From: Eubacteriales Family XIII. Incertae Sedis bacterium
GTDB lineage: Bacteria; Bacillota; Clostridia; Peptostreptococcales; Anaerovoracaceae
DNA length: 9,135 bases
Assembly (NCBI GenBank): GCA_031269205.1
Contig: JAISZM010000054.1
Location: 1-9,135, forward strand
Direction of reading: 5' to 3'
In this document: in pieces, positions 1 to 4,742 of the stretch
How the letters are laid out: every line of letters starts with the position of its first letter
Numbering within the stretch: the stretch's first letter is position 1
The notes under the pieces: model-generated
What the model was told of the DNA's origin: nothing
What the model saw: the letters and a program-made list of their open reading frames with translations, nothing else
The model's database searches: none
Translations under genes and position numbers: made by a program

Positions 1-234
1 AACAATCCGTTGTTCGCGCCTCCCGTGGACGGCGTGTGCGGCGTGTGCGGAGGCAATCTCATACAGCGCCCCGACGATACCGAGGAAGTGGCGGAAAATC
101 GCATAGACGTGTACAATGAGCAAACGCTTCCGCTCGTCGGTTACTACCGGGACGCGGGCATTCTGACAGAATTCGACGGCATGGACGCGCTGGACGACAA
201 AGTCGCGCTCATGAGTGAACTCATCGAGGCGTGA
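1..234 (+). CDS. adk: Adenylate kinase, C-terminal 77 residues (5' end outside window)
   Basis: Adenylate kinase interconverts ATP + AMP and 2 ADP in the cytoplasm. The visible part starts inside the LID domain: NNPLFAPP is followed by a CxxCGG pair (Cys13 and Cys16 of the fragment). This matches the second half of the Cys4-type zinc-binding LID of Gram-positive and clostridial enzymes; the first cysteine pair would lie upstream. Next come QRPDD, the NRIDVYNEQT helix and the PLVGYY segment, all characteristic of the family C-terminus. The frame is open from base 1 and ends at TGA 232-234. The neighbour order adk-map-infA is the standard arrangement of this cluster. I see no lesion. The family call is secure; the zinc site is inferred from half of it. 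Confidence 0.95.
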   Translation, partial: NNPLFAPPVDGVCGVCGGNLIQRPDDTEEVAENRIDVYNEQTLPLVGYYRDAGILTEFDGMDALDDKVALMSELIEA

Positions 235-235
235 T

Positions 236-274
236 ATGCGCCCATACGGAACGAACGGGATACCGTCCGAATGA
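236..274 (+). other. Possible 12-codon minigene between adk and map
   Basis: An ATG at 236, one base after the adk stop codon, opens a 12-codon frame (MRPYGTNGIPSE). Its TGA at 272-274 overlaps the map start codon as ATGA. A GAGG at 225-228, 7 nt upstream, could serve as a weak Shine-Dalgarno sequence. map itself has no good ribosome binding site, so translation through this frame could deliver ribosomes to map. A frame this short arises easily by chance, so this is only a suggestion. Confidence 0.2.
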
Positions 275-1077
275 TATATCTTAAGACGGACGACGAGATC
301 GATATGATGAGGGCAGCCGGCAGTGTCGTCGGAAGCATCTTCTACGATCTGTCCGAAGTTATAAAGCCGGGCGTGTCCACACAGGAAGTCAACGACTTCA
401 TCGAATCGAGGATACGCGGCGCGGGCATGGAACCGACCTTCCTCGGGTATAACGGGTTTCCCGCGAGCGCGTGCGTGTCGTTGAACGAGGAGATCGTACA
501 CGGCATACCTCAGGCGGATCGACTCATGCAGGAAGGCGACATCGTCGGCGTCGACATAGGCGCGACGTACGCGGGCTGGGTCGCCGACGCCGCGCGCACC
601 TACCCCGTCGGTGAAGTGTCGGAGAAGGCGGCGCGCATCATCGAGGTCTGCAGGAACAGCTTTTTCGCGGGACTCGCGCATTGCAGGGCAGGCTGTCGCC
701 TCGGCGACATCGGCCACGCCATACAGACCGTCGCCGAAGCGGAAGGCTTCTCCGTGGTAAGGGATCTCGTCGGGCACGGCGTCGGCAGACGTATGCACGA
801 GGATCCGCAGGTGAAGAACTACGGGCCAGCCGGCAAGGGCGTGAAGCTGCTCAAAGGAATGGCTCTCGCGATAGAACCGATGATAAACGAAGGAGTGTAC
901 GATACGGAAACATTGCAGGACGACTGGACCGTCGTGACTGCGGACGGGGGACTGTCCGCCCACTACGAAAACACGGTCGTCATAACGGATGGTGATCCGG
1001 AACTCATCACGCTGGACGAGAGAGAGACCGCGGGAGAATATACTGGGAGAGGCGCATGGCAAAGAAAGACGTCATAG
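271..1077 (+). CDS. map: Methionine aminopeptidase, type I
   Basis: This enzyme removes the initiator methionine from nascent proteins with small second residues, in the cytoplasm at the ribosome. It has 268 residues; type I enzymes are usually about 250-265. All expected metal and catalytic ligands can be placed by motif: His77 (NEEIVHGIP), Asp95 (VDIG), Asp106 (VADAART), His169 (GHGVGR), His176 (MHEDP), Glu202 (IEPM) and Glu233 (HYENTV). The ATG at 271 gives the family-typical MIYLKTDDEIDMMRAAG start, but the Shine-Dalgarno sequence is poor, which suggests coupling to upstream translation. There is no N-terminal zinc-finger extension, so it is the short form. About 20 residues after residue 248 form an unconserved-looking tail, and the last eight codons overlap infA in another frame. 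Stop is TAG 1075-1077. Confidence 0.97.
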   Translation: MIYLKTDDEIDMMRAAGSVVGSIFYDLSEVIKPGVSTQEVNDFIESRIRGAGMEPTFLGYNGFPASACVSLNEEIVHGIPQADRLMQEGDIVGVDIGATYAGWVADAARTYPVGEVSEKAARIIEVCRNSFFAGLAHCRAGCRLGDIGHAIQTVAEAEGFSVVRDLVGHGVGRRMHEDPQVKNYGPAGKGVKLLKGMALAIEPMINEGVYDTETLQDDWTVVTADGGLSAHYENTVVITDGDPELITLDERETAGEYTGRGAWQRKTS

Positions 1078-1274
1078 AGGTGATGGGTACGGTTGTAGAG
1101 GCCCAGCCGAACGCGATGTTCATCGTGAAGCTCGAGAACGGGCATCAGATACTCGCCCATATATCCGGCAAGATACGCATGAACTTCATCCGTATACTTC
1201 CGGGCGACCGCGTGAAAGTGGAACTCTCGCCGTACGACCTGACGAGAGGTCGCATTACTTGGCGCGATAAGTAA
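1056..1274 (+). CDS. infA: Translation initiation factor IF-1
   Basis: IF-1 is a 72-residue OB-fold protein that binds the A site of the 30S subunit during initiation. The length is exactly typical. Family signatures are visible: VIEVMGTVVEA at the start, the NGHQILAHISGK and RMNFIRILPGD core, then VELSPYDLTRGRI and a WRDK end resembling clostridial IF-1. A GGGAGAGG at 1045-1052 is a good Shine-Dalgarno sequence just before the ATG. The start lies 22 bp inside map in a different frame, so the two genes are probably translationally coupled. Its eight isoleucine codons are 5 ATA, 2 ATC and 1 ATT, a striking ATA bias for a GC-rich, highly expressed gene. Many Firmicutes carry a KOW-domain gene between map and infA; none exists here. 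Confidence 0.97.
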   Translation: MAKKDVIEVMGTVVEAQPNAMFIVKLENGHQILAHISGKIRMNFIRILPGDRVKVELSPYDLTRGRITWRDK

Positions 1275-1303
1275 TTGAATAATAGGTGTAATTATGATAT
1301 TAT
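1275..1303 (+). promoter_or_regulatory. Candidate extended -10 sigma-A promoter upstream of rpmJ
   Basis: Immediately after the infA stop codon there is a -35-like TTGAAT (1275-1280), a 17-nt spacer, and a TATTAT -10 (1298-1303) preceded by TG at 1295-1296, which makes an extended -10. An alternative TATAAT overlaps it at 1301-1306. The segment is a sharp AT-rich island in GC-rich surroundings. Transcription would start near 1309-1311 and could drive rpmJ through rplQ independently of the upstream cluster. This is inferred from sequence only. Confidence 0.55.
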
Positions 1304-1311
1304 AATTATTT

Positions 1312-1337
1312 GCGCGATTGCGCTTTGAGCGCCGCGC
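1312..1337 (+). promoter_or_regulatory. Stem-loop in the 5' leader of the rpmJ transcript
   Basis: GCGCG (1312-1316) pairs with CGCGC (1333-1337). After a three-base bulge (ATT), GCGC (1320-1323) pairs with GCGC (1329-1332) around a five-base loop TTTGA. It starts within a few bases of the transcription start predicted from the promoter just upstream, so it would form a 5'-terminal hairpin on the mRNA. No T tract follows on the + strand, so it is not an intrinsic terminator. A role in mRNA stability or regulation is inference. Confidence 0.45.
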
Positions 1338-1372
1338 CGGTATGATACGGGAGAACGAATCGAGGAACGAGA

Positions 1373-1486
1373 ATGAAAGTAAGAGCATCGGTAAAACCAA
1401 TTTGCGAAAAATGCAAGGTCATCAAACGCAAGGGACGAGTGATGGTCATATGCGAAAATCCTAAGCACAAGCAGAGGCAGGGCTGA
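1373..1486 (+). CDS. rpmJ: 50S ribosomal protein L36, zinc-binding (C+) form
   Basis: L36 is the smallest protein of the large subunit. The frame encodes 37 residues starting MKVRASVKPICEKC, which matches the family in length and sequence. The zinc ligands are all present: Cys11, Cys14, Cys27 and His32. This is therefore the ancestral C+ paralog, which many bacteria replace with a cysteine-free copy under zinc limitation. The ATG at 1373 is preceded by GAGGA at 1362-1366, and the frame ends with TGA 1484-1486. It lies between infA and rpsM as in most Firmicutes. The distance to rpsM (236 nt) is unusually large for this pair and contains the structured leader described separately. Confidence 0.97.
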   Translation: MKVRASVKPICEKCKVIKRKGRVMVICENPKHKQRQG

Positions 1487-1501
1487 CGCTTGTCTTCGCT
1501 C

Positions 1502-1579
1502 CGTATCGCCGCGCTGTTTGCGATGAGGCGCTCACGTAAGAGAGTACGCTTCGCTTCTGGTTCAGCGCCTTGCGATACG
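1502..1579 (+). other. Leader hairpin 1, long interrupted stem
   Basis: CGTATCGC (1502-1509) pairs perfectly with GCGATACG (1572-1579). After a small internal loop, GCGCTG (1511-1516) pairs with CAGCGC (1563-1568). Further in, GAGGCG (1525-1530) pairs with CGCTTC (1552-1557) with one G-U pair. At the tip, CGTA (1535-1538) pairs with TACG (1545-1548) around the loop AGAGAG. That makes 24 base pairs in four collinear helices, which is hard to attribute to chance. The internal loops could be a protein-binding site. Confidence 0.6.
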
Positions 1580-1581
1580 AA

Positions 1582-1603
1582 ACAACTGCGCGTTAGCGGT
1601 TGT
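1582..1603 (+). other. Leader hairpin 2
   Basis: ACAACTGC (1582-1589) pairs with GCGGTTGT (1596-1603) over 8 bp, including one U-G pair, around the loop GCGTTA (1590-1595). It begins three bases after hairpin 1 ends. Loop bases GCGTT could pair with AACGC at 1693-1697 near the rpsM ribosome binding site, or with AACGT at 1619-1623, so a pseudoknot is possible but unproven. Confidence 0.5.
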
Positions 1604-1623
1604 GCGTAATTATTAGGCAACGT

Positions 1624-1676
1624 GCGCCGGGAGCGGCAGGTTCTACTGTCGGGAGACACGGAACCGCCCGGGACGC
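1624..1676 (+). other. Leader hairpin 3 with GNRA-type tetraloop
   Basis: TGTC (1647-1650) and GACA (1655-1658) close a GGGA tetraloop of the GNRA class. Below it, GGTTC (1639-1643) pairs with GAACC (1661-1665). Then CCGGG (1627-1631) pairs with CCCGG (1667-1671), and GCG (1624-1626) with CGC (1674-1676). The 17 bp are interrupted by bulges, including a seven-base AGCGGCA bulge on the 5' side. The structure ends 46 nt before the rpsM start codon. Confidence 0.5.
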
Positions 1677-1722
1677 AGGTAAAATAAACAGCAACGCAGG
1701 CTCATTGGAGGGATAGTAAGTA

Positions 1723-2097
1723 ATGGCACGTATAGCAGGTGTAGATCTACCGAGGGAAAAGAGGATCGAGATCGGTCTGACGTACATCTTCGGCATTGGC
1801 AAGACGACATCGACGGAGATACTCGCGAAGGCGGGGGTCGATCCGGACATTCGCGTCAAAGACCTGTCCGAGGAGGACGCCGGCAAGATACGAAAGATCA
1901 TCGACTCCGATTACAGCGTGGAAGGCGATCTCAGGAGAGACGTCAGCCTGAACATCAAGCGTCTGATGGAGATCGGCTGCTACCGCGGCATACGACACAG
2001 GCGCGGACTTCCGGTCAGGGGCCAAAATACGAAGACGAACGCGCGCACGCGCAAGGGTCCAAAAAAGACCGTAGGACGCAAGAAGAAAAGCGAATAA
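1723..2097 (+). CDS. rpsM: 30S ribosomal protein S13
   Basis: S13 sits in the head of the small subunit, contacting 16S rRNA, the intersubunit bridge to the 50S subunit and P-site tRNA. The 124-residue length is typical. Visible signatures are the MARIAGVDLPREKR start, YIFGIGK at 21-27, a helical middle, CYRGIRHRRGLPVRGQ at 86-101 and a very basic tail with TNARTRKGPKK. The ATG at 1723 is preceded by GGAGGG at 1707-1712, an acceptable but slightly long spacing. It is the first gene of the S13-S11-S4-alpha-L17 block and follows the structured leader, so control acting on that leader would act here first. It ends with TAA, 21 nt before rpsK. Confidence 0.98.
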   Translation: MARIAGVDLPREKRIEIGLTYIFGIGKTTSTEILAKAGVDPDIRVKDLSEEDAGKIRKIIDSDYSVEGDLRRDVSLNIKRLMEIGCYRGIRHRRGLPVRGQNTKTNARTRKGPKKTVGRKKKSE

Positions 2098-2118
2098 TAT
2101 CGTGGAGGATTATTGAAT

Positions 2119-2517
2119 ATGGCAGCTCCGAAAAAGAATACCGGAAGAAAAAAAAGAAGAGAACGAAAGAATATCGAACGCGGACAGGCGCATATCCAGT
2201 CCACGTTCAACAATACGCTCGTGACGCTCACGGATATGGGCGGCAACGCGCTCGCGTGGTCGAGCGCGGGTTCGCTCGGCTTCAAGGGTTCGAGGAAATC
2301 CACTCCTTTCGCAGCGCAGATGGCGGCCGAGGCGGCCGCGAAGGGCGCGATGGAACACGGTTTGAAGCACATCGAGGTCTACGTGAAAGGTCCCGGGTCG
2401 GGGCGTGAGGCCGCAATCAGGGCGCTTCAGTCCGCGGGTCTTGAGATAACGATGATCAAGGACATCACGCCGATACCGCATAACGGATGCAGACCGCCGA
2501 AAAGGCGCAGGGTCTGA
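2119..2517 (+). CDS. rpsK: 30S ribosomal protein S11
   Basis: S11 lies on the platform of the small subunit and helps shape the E-site mRNA region. The protein has 132 residues with a lysine/arginine-rich N-terminus, the AHIQSTFNNTLVTLTD core, YVKGPGSGREAAIRAL, and the diagnostic C-terminal PIPHNGCRPPKRRRV. A longer frame from TTG 2113 exists, but ATG 2119 is preferred: GGAGG at 2104-2108 lies 10 nt upstream of it, and the protein then begins MAAPKK as usual. It is transcribed with rpsM and rpsD and ends with TGA just before the strong rpsD ribosome binding site. Confidence 0.98.
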   Translation: MAAPKKNTGRKKRRERKNIERGQAHIQSTFNNTLVTLTDMGGNALAWSSAGSLGFKGSRKSTPFAAQMAAEAAAKGAMEHGLKHIEVYVKGPGSGREAAIRALQSAGLEITMIKDITPIPHNGCRPPKRRRV

Positions 2518-2520
2518 GGA

Positions 2521-2530
2521 AAGGAGGAGG
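2521..2530 (+). promoter_or_regulatory. Strong ribosome binding site of rpsD
   Basis: AAGGAGGAGG ends 4 nt before ATG 2535 and contains a full AAGGAGG anti-16S match. It decides the start at 2535 over the upstream in-frame ATG at 2487, which lies inside rpsK. Confidence 0.85.
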
Positions 2531-2534
2531 AGAT

Positions 2535-3155
2535 ATGGCAAGATATACGGACGCCGTGTGCAGACTCTGTAGGCGTGAAAGCCAGAAGCTGTTCCTCAAG
2601 GGCGAGCGATGCTACAGCCCCAAGTGTTCACTTGAACGAAGGAACTACCCCCCGGGACAGCACGGCCAAGGCAGGAAGAAAGTGTCGGATTACGGCATTC
2701 AGCTCAGGGAGAAGCAGAAGGCGAAGAGGTTTTACGGGCTGCTGGAGAAGCAGTTCCACAACACCTTCCTGAAGGCGTCGCGCAAGAAGGGCATCACGGG
2801 CGAGAACCTGCTCGTCATGCTCGAGACGAGGCTCGACAACGTCGTGTTCCGCATGGGATTTGCCTCGTCGCGCAAGGAGGCTCGCCAACTCGTCAATCAC
2901 GGACATTTTCTCGTGGACGGGGCGAAGGTCGATATCCCCTCGTACGAGGTGAAGCCCGGCCAGAAGGTCGTCGTCAAAAAGAGGAGTCACAGCTCGGCGA
3001 AGTTCAAAGAGATCAAGGACTTTCAGATTTCGGCGCCCGAGTGGCTCAGCGTGGACATCGAAAAACTCGAGGGAACGGTACTCAATTACCCGACGCGCGA
3101 CATTATAGACACGCCGATAGCGGAACATTTGATCGTGGAGCTTTACTCCAAGTAA
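2535..3155 (+). CDS. rpsD: 30S ribosomal protein S4, zinc-finger form
   Basis: S4 is a primary 16S rRNA-binding protein that nucleates assembly of the 30S body and lines the mRNA entry channel. The ATG at 2535 gives 206 residues, the usual length. The N-terminus carries four cysteines, Cys9, Cys12, Cys26 and Cys31 (CxxC-x13-CxxxxC). This is the zinc-binding C+ type known from Thermus and many Clostridia, and it matches the zinc form of L36 nearby. The S4 RNA-binding domain spans roughly residues 97-160, including RLDNVVFRMGFASSRKEARQ and GHFLVDG. In Bacillus subtilis rpsD is a separate, self-regulated gene; here it is inside the alpha operon, as in E. coli and Clostridia. That makes it the natural candidate regulator for the leader before rpsM. 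Confidence 0.98.
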   Translation: MARYTDAVCRLCRRESQKLFLKGERCYSPKCSLERRNYPPGQHGQGRKKVSDYGIQLREKQKAKRFYGLLEKQFHNTFLKASRKKGITGENLLVMLETRLDNVVFRMGFASSRKEARQLVNHGHFLVDGAKVDIPSYEVKPGQKVVVKKRSHSSAKFKEIKDFQISAPEWLSVDIEKLEGTVLNYPTRDIIDTPIAEHLIVELYSK

Positions 3156-3196
3156 TGCGGTATTTCGTTGTTAAGGTATGGCGACAGTAATCTTAT

Positions 3197-3204
3197 AGGA
3201 GGAG
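3197..3204 (+). promoter_or_regulatory. Ribosome binding site that fixes the GTG start of rpoA
   Basis: AGGAGGAG precedes GTG 3210 by 5 nt. The upstream in-frame TTG at 3168 would add 14 residues foreign to the family and has no comparable site. Confidence 0.85.
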
Positions 3205-3209
3205 CAGCT

Positions 3210-4154
3210 GTGTTAGAAATCGAAAGACCAACGATCGAATGTATCGATACCGATGATAATAATTACGGGAAGTTTGTCGTGGAGCCTCTTGAGAGGGGAT
3301 ATGGCACGACGCTCGGCAACAGTTTGCGCCGCATATTGCTCAGCAGTCTGCCCGGCGCTGCCGTAACGTCCGTCAGCATCGAGGGCGTTCTTCACGAGTA
3401 CAGCACGATCAAAGGCATTAAAGAGGACGTCACGGAGATCATTCTCAATCTGAAGAAACTGGCCGTGCGTCTTGACGGCGACGACGAGAAGACCGTCGTC
3501 ATAGACGCGAAGGGACCGATGGAACTGACGGCCGGGAATATCCAGACTTCGGGTACGGTCGAGATCGCGAATCCCGACCTGCACATAGCTACGCTCGACG
3601 CTGGCGCGAGTCTCTACATGGAGATATATCTCGCCAAGGGACGCGGCTACGTCACGGCGGAGAACAACAAGACTGAAACGACGCCGATAGGGGTCATCCC
3701 CGTCGATTCCATCTACACTCCCGTGCGCAAGGCGAACTTCTCGGTCAAGGACACGCGCGTCGGGCAGGTCACGGACTACGACAAGCTGACGCTTGAGGTG
3801 TGGACTGACGGAAGCATGTCGCCGCGCGAGAGCGTCGCGATAGGCGCGAAGATCATGCAGGAGCACTTGAGACTGTTCATGGATCTTGACGACAGCACGA
3901 GCGGCATCGAGGTCATGGCCGAGAAGGACGACGGCGGCAAGGACAGGGCGCTCGAGATGACGATTGAGGAGTTGGAGCTGTCCGTGCGCTCGTTCAACTG
4001 CCTGAAGCGCGCGAATATCAACACGGTCGAGGAACTCACGCAGAAGTCGGAGGACGACATGATGAAAGTGCGCAATCTCGGCAAAAAAAGCCTCGAAGAG
4101 GTCAAACTGAAGCTGGAAGAACTCGGACTCGGGCTGAGACCCGACGACGAATAG
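3210..4154 (+). CDS. rpoA: DNA-directed RNA polymerase subunit alpha
   Basis: The alpha dimer is the assembly scaffold of RNA polymerase and reads UP elements and activators. Starting at GTG 3210, the protein has 314 residues, equal to the Bacillus subtilis subunit. The N-terminal domain (about 1-227) contains KFVVEPLERGYGTTLGNSLRR (20-41 region), SSLPGAAVTS and NPDLHIATL. A variable, charged linker (about 228-247) leads to the C-terminal domain (about 248-311). The DNA-contacting 265-determinant is intact by motif: Arg260, Asn263, Cys264, Lys266, Gly291, Lys293, Ser294 and Glu297. The gene follows rpsD by 54 nt with its own strong ribosome binding site, which suits its higher required stoichiometry. 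Its TAG stop is embedded in the rplQ Shine-Dalgarno sequence. Confidence 0.98.
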   Translation: MLEIERPTIECIDTDDNNYGKFVVEPLERGYGTTLGNSLRRILLSSLPGAAVTSVSIEGVLHEYSTIKGIKEDVTEIILNLKKLAVRLDGDDEKTVVIDAKGPMELTAGNIQTSGTVEIANPDLHIATLDAGASLYMEIYLAKGRGYVTAENNKTETTPIGVIPVDSIYTPVRKANFSVKDTRVGQVTDYDKLTLEVWTDGSMSPRESVAIGAKIMQEHLRLFMDLDDSTSGIEVMAEKDDGGKDRALEMTIEELELSVRSFNCLKRANINTVEELTQKSEDDMMKVRNLGKKSLEEVKLKLEELGLGLRPDDE

Positions 4155-4163
4155 GAGGGCAAA

Positions 4164-4508
4164 ATGGCTAACGGATACAGAAAATTGGGCAGGCCGACCG
4201 CGCATCGCAAGGCGATGTTGCGGAATCTGGTCACAGACCTCCTTCGCGAAGGACGTATCACGACGACGGAAACGCGCGCTAAGGAAGCGGGGCGCATAGC
4301 CGAGAAGATGATCACGCTCGGCAAGCGCGGCGATCTGCACGCGCGGCGCAGGGCGCTGAGGTACATATACAGCGAGGATGTGGTGACGAAACTCTTCAAT
4401 GAGATCGCGGGCAAGTACGAGGACAGGAACGGCGGCTACACGCGCATACTGAAGCTCGGCCCAAGGAGAGGCGACGCCGCAGAGGAGGTCTTCCTCGAGC
4501 TGGTGTAG
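4164..4508 (+). CDS. rplQ: 50S ribosomal protein L17
   Basis: L17 is a large-subunit protein near the exit tunnel. The gene encodes 114 residues. GYRKLGRPTAHRKAMLRNL near the start, TTETRAKEAGRIAEKMITL in the middle, and GGYTRILKLGPRRGDAAE with a short hydrophobic end are all family hallmarks; the N-terminal pattern resembles clostridial L17. AGGAGGG at 4153-4159 overlaps the rpoA stop codon, giving 9 nt between genes and probable translational coupling. It is the last gene of the ribosomal operon and is followed 44 nt later by an intrinsic terminator. Confidence 0.98.
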   Translation: MANGYRKLGRPTAHRKAMLRNLVTDLLREGRITTTETRAKEAGRIAEKMITLGKRGDLHARRRALRYIYSEDVVTKLFNEIAGKYEDRNGGYTRILKLGPRRGDAAEEVFLELV

Positions 4509-4552
4509 GGCGTTGTTCGTCCCCCGGCGGAGACGATAATCCGGAAACAGAC

Positions 4553-4588
4553 AGAGCCGTTTCAAAACACGAAGCGGCTCTTTGCTTT
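4553..4588 (+). terminator. Intrinsic terminator of the ribosomal operon
   Basis: AGAGCCGTTTC (4553-4563) pairs with GAAGCGGCTCT (4571-4581), giving 11 bp with one U-G pair around the seven-base loop AAAACAC. The 3' side continues into TTGCTTT, an interrupted T-rich tract. The position, 44 nt after rplQ, fits the end of the operon. Confidence 0.85.
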
Positions 4589-4619
4589 GGTGTGGTTTGT
4601 TCTATTGCGGCTTTTGTCC

Positions 4620-4648
4620 TTGACAAGGCGGTGTTAGTGCGGTATTCT
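4620..4648 (+). promoter_or_regulatory. Sigma-A-type promoter of the efflux operon
   Basis: A perfect -35 hexamer TTGACA (4620-4625), a 17-nt spacer and a -10 TATTCT (4643-4648, four of six consensus bases) lie directly behind the ribosomal terminator. The predicted start is near 4654-4656, about 88 nt before the adaptor start codon. The imperfect -10 together with the adjacent inverted repeat suggests a regulated promoter. Confidence 0.75.
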
Positions 4649-4651
4649 GTT

Positions 4652-4681
4652 ATCAAAACCGACCCATGAGTCGGTTTTGAT
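4652..4681 (+). repeat. Perfect 12-bp inverted repeat over the efflux transcription start, probable operator
   Basis: ATCAAAACCGAC (4652-4663) and GTCGGTTTTGAT (4670-4681) are exact reverse complements separated by CCATGA. The dyad begins 3 bp after the -10 element and covers the predicted start site, a classical place for a repressor such as a TetR- or MarR-family protein. As RNA it would form a hairpin at the extreme 5' end. Its GUCGGUUUU side resembles a terminator, but it lies too close to the start for ordinary attenuation. No regulator gene is in the window, so the binding protein is unknown. Confidence 0.65.
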
Positions 4682-4732
4682 CGGGCGGTCGGTCGGTCGC
4701 CGTTGGAATGAAAGCAAGGTATCGTCGGTTCG

Positions 4733-4738
4733 GGAGGA
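4733..4738 (+). promoter_or_regulatory. Ribosome binding site deciding the adaptor start
   Basis: GGAGGA ends 4 nt before ATG 4743. An in-frame TTG at 4677 would lie inside the inverted repeat and add 22 arginine-rich residues without a Shine-Dalgarno sequence, so 4743 is preferred. Confidence 0.8.
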
Positions 4739-4742
4739 AACA

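Larger units (their letters stand above)
1487..1722 (+). promoter_or_regulatory. Structured leader upstream of rpsM, candidate alpha-operon regulatory RNA
   Basis: This 236-nt gap has no plausible gene. It holds three consecutive hairpins (1502-1579, 1582-1603, 1624-1676) and then the rpsM ribosome binding site GGAGGG at 1707-1712. In gammaproteobacteria, S4 represses the alpha operon by binding a structured leader at rpsM (established for E. coli). Here rpsD, encoding S4, is the third gene downstream, so an S4-responsive leader is a reasonable hypothesis. I see no obvious copy of the E. coli pseudoknot sequence. No convincing -35/-10 pair and no T-tract terminator were found in the gap. That it is cis-regulatory, and that S4 is the ligand, are inferences; the base pairing is read directly from the sequence. 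Confidence 0.5.
4509..4742 (+). other. Intergenic region between the ribosomal operon and the efflux operon
   Basis: These 234 bases contain no convincing gene on either strand. In order, they hold the rplQ terminator, a T-rich tail, a sigma-A-type promoter, a perfect inverted repeat, a short GGTC tandem run at 4688-4699 (flanked by GGCG and CGCC, which could form a weak hairpin at 4684-4701) and the ribosome binding site of the adaptor gene. Confidence 0.8.

Noticed and set aside
1502..1676. Intrinsic terminator or transcription attenuator in the rpsM leader
   Set aside because: None of the three hairpins is followed by a T tract on the + strand, so if the leader regulates it more likely acts on translation.
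963..1901. Minus-strand frames across the infA-rpmJ-rpsM gaps
   Set aside because: They overlap certain genes, read through the hairpin region and have no coding signatures, so they do not explain the 1487-1722 gap.
3168..3196. TTGTTA-17 nt-TCTTAT as a promoter for rpoA
   Set aside because: Both hexamers match consensus at only four positions, and the start site would fall inside the rpoA ribosome binding site.
3213..4565. A 450-codon open frame on the minus strand opposite rpoA and rplQ
   Set aside because: It is an antisense shadow of two certain genes in GC-rich DNA, has no recognisable domains and has no ribosome binding site of note.
4618..4628. Small palindrome CCTTG-A-CAAGG over the -35 element
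   Set aside because: Five-base arms are too short to stand out, and the -35 consensus itself accounts for part of the symmetry.
4652..4681. The inverted repeat as a second intrinsic terminator of the ribosomal operon
   Set aside because: A good terminator already precedes it, a consensus promoter lies between them, and the T run is inside the stem rather than after it. Operator is the better reading, though the terminator role is not excluded.
4684..4701. GGTC tandem run as a microsatellite or regulatory hairpin
   Set aside because: Only three units with a 4-bp flanking stem, so chance is a sufficient explanation.
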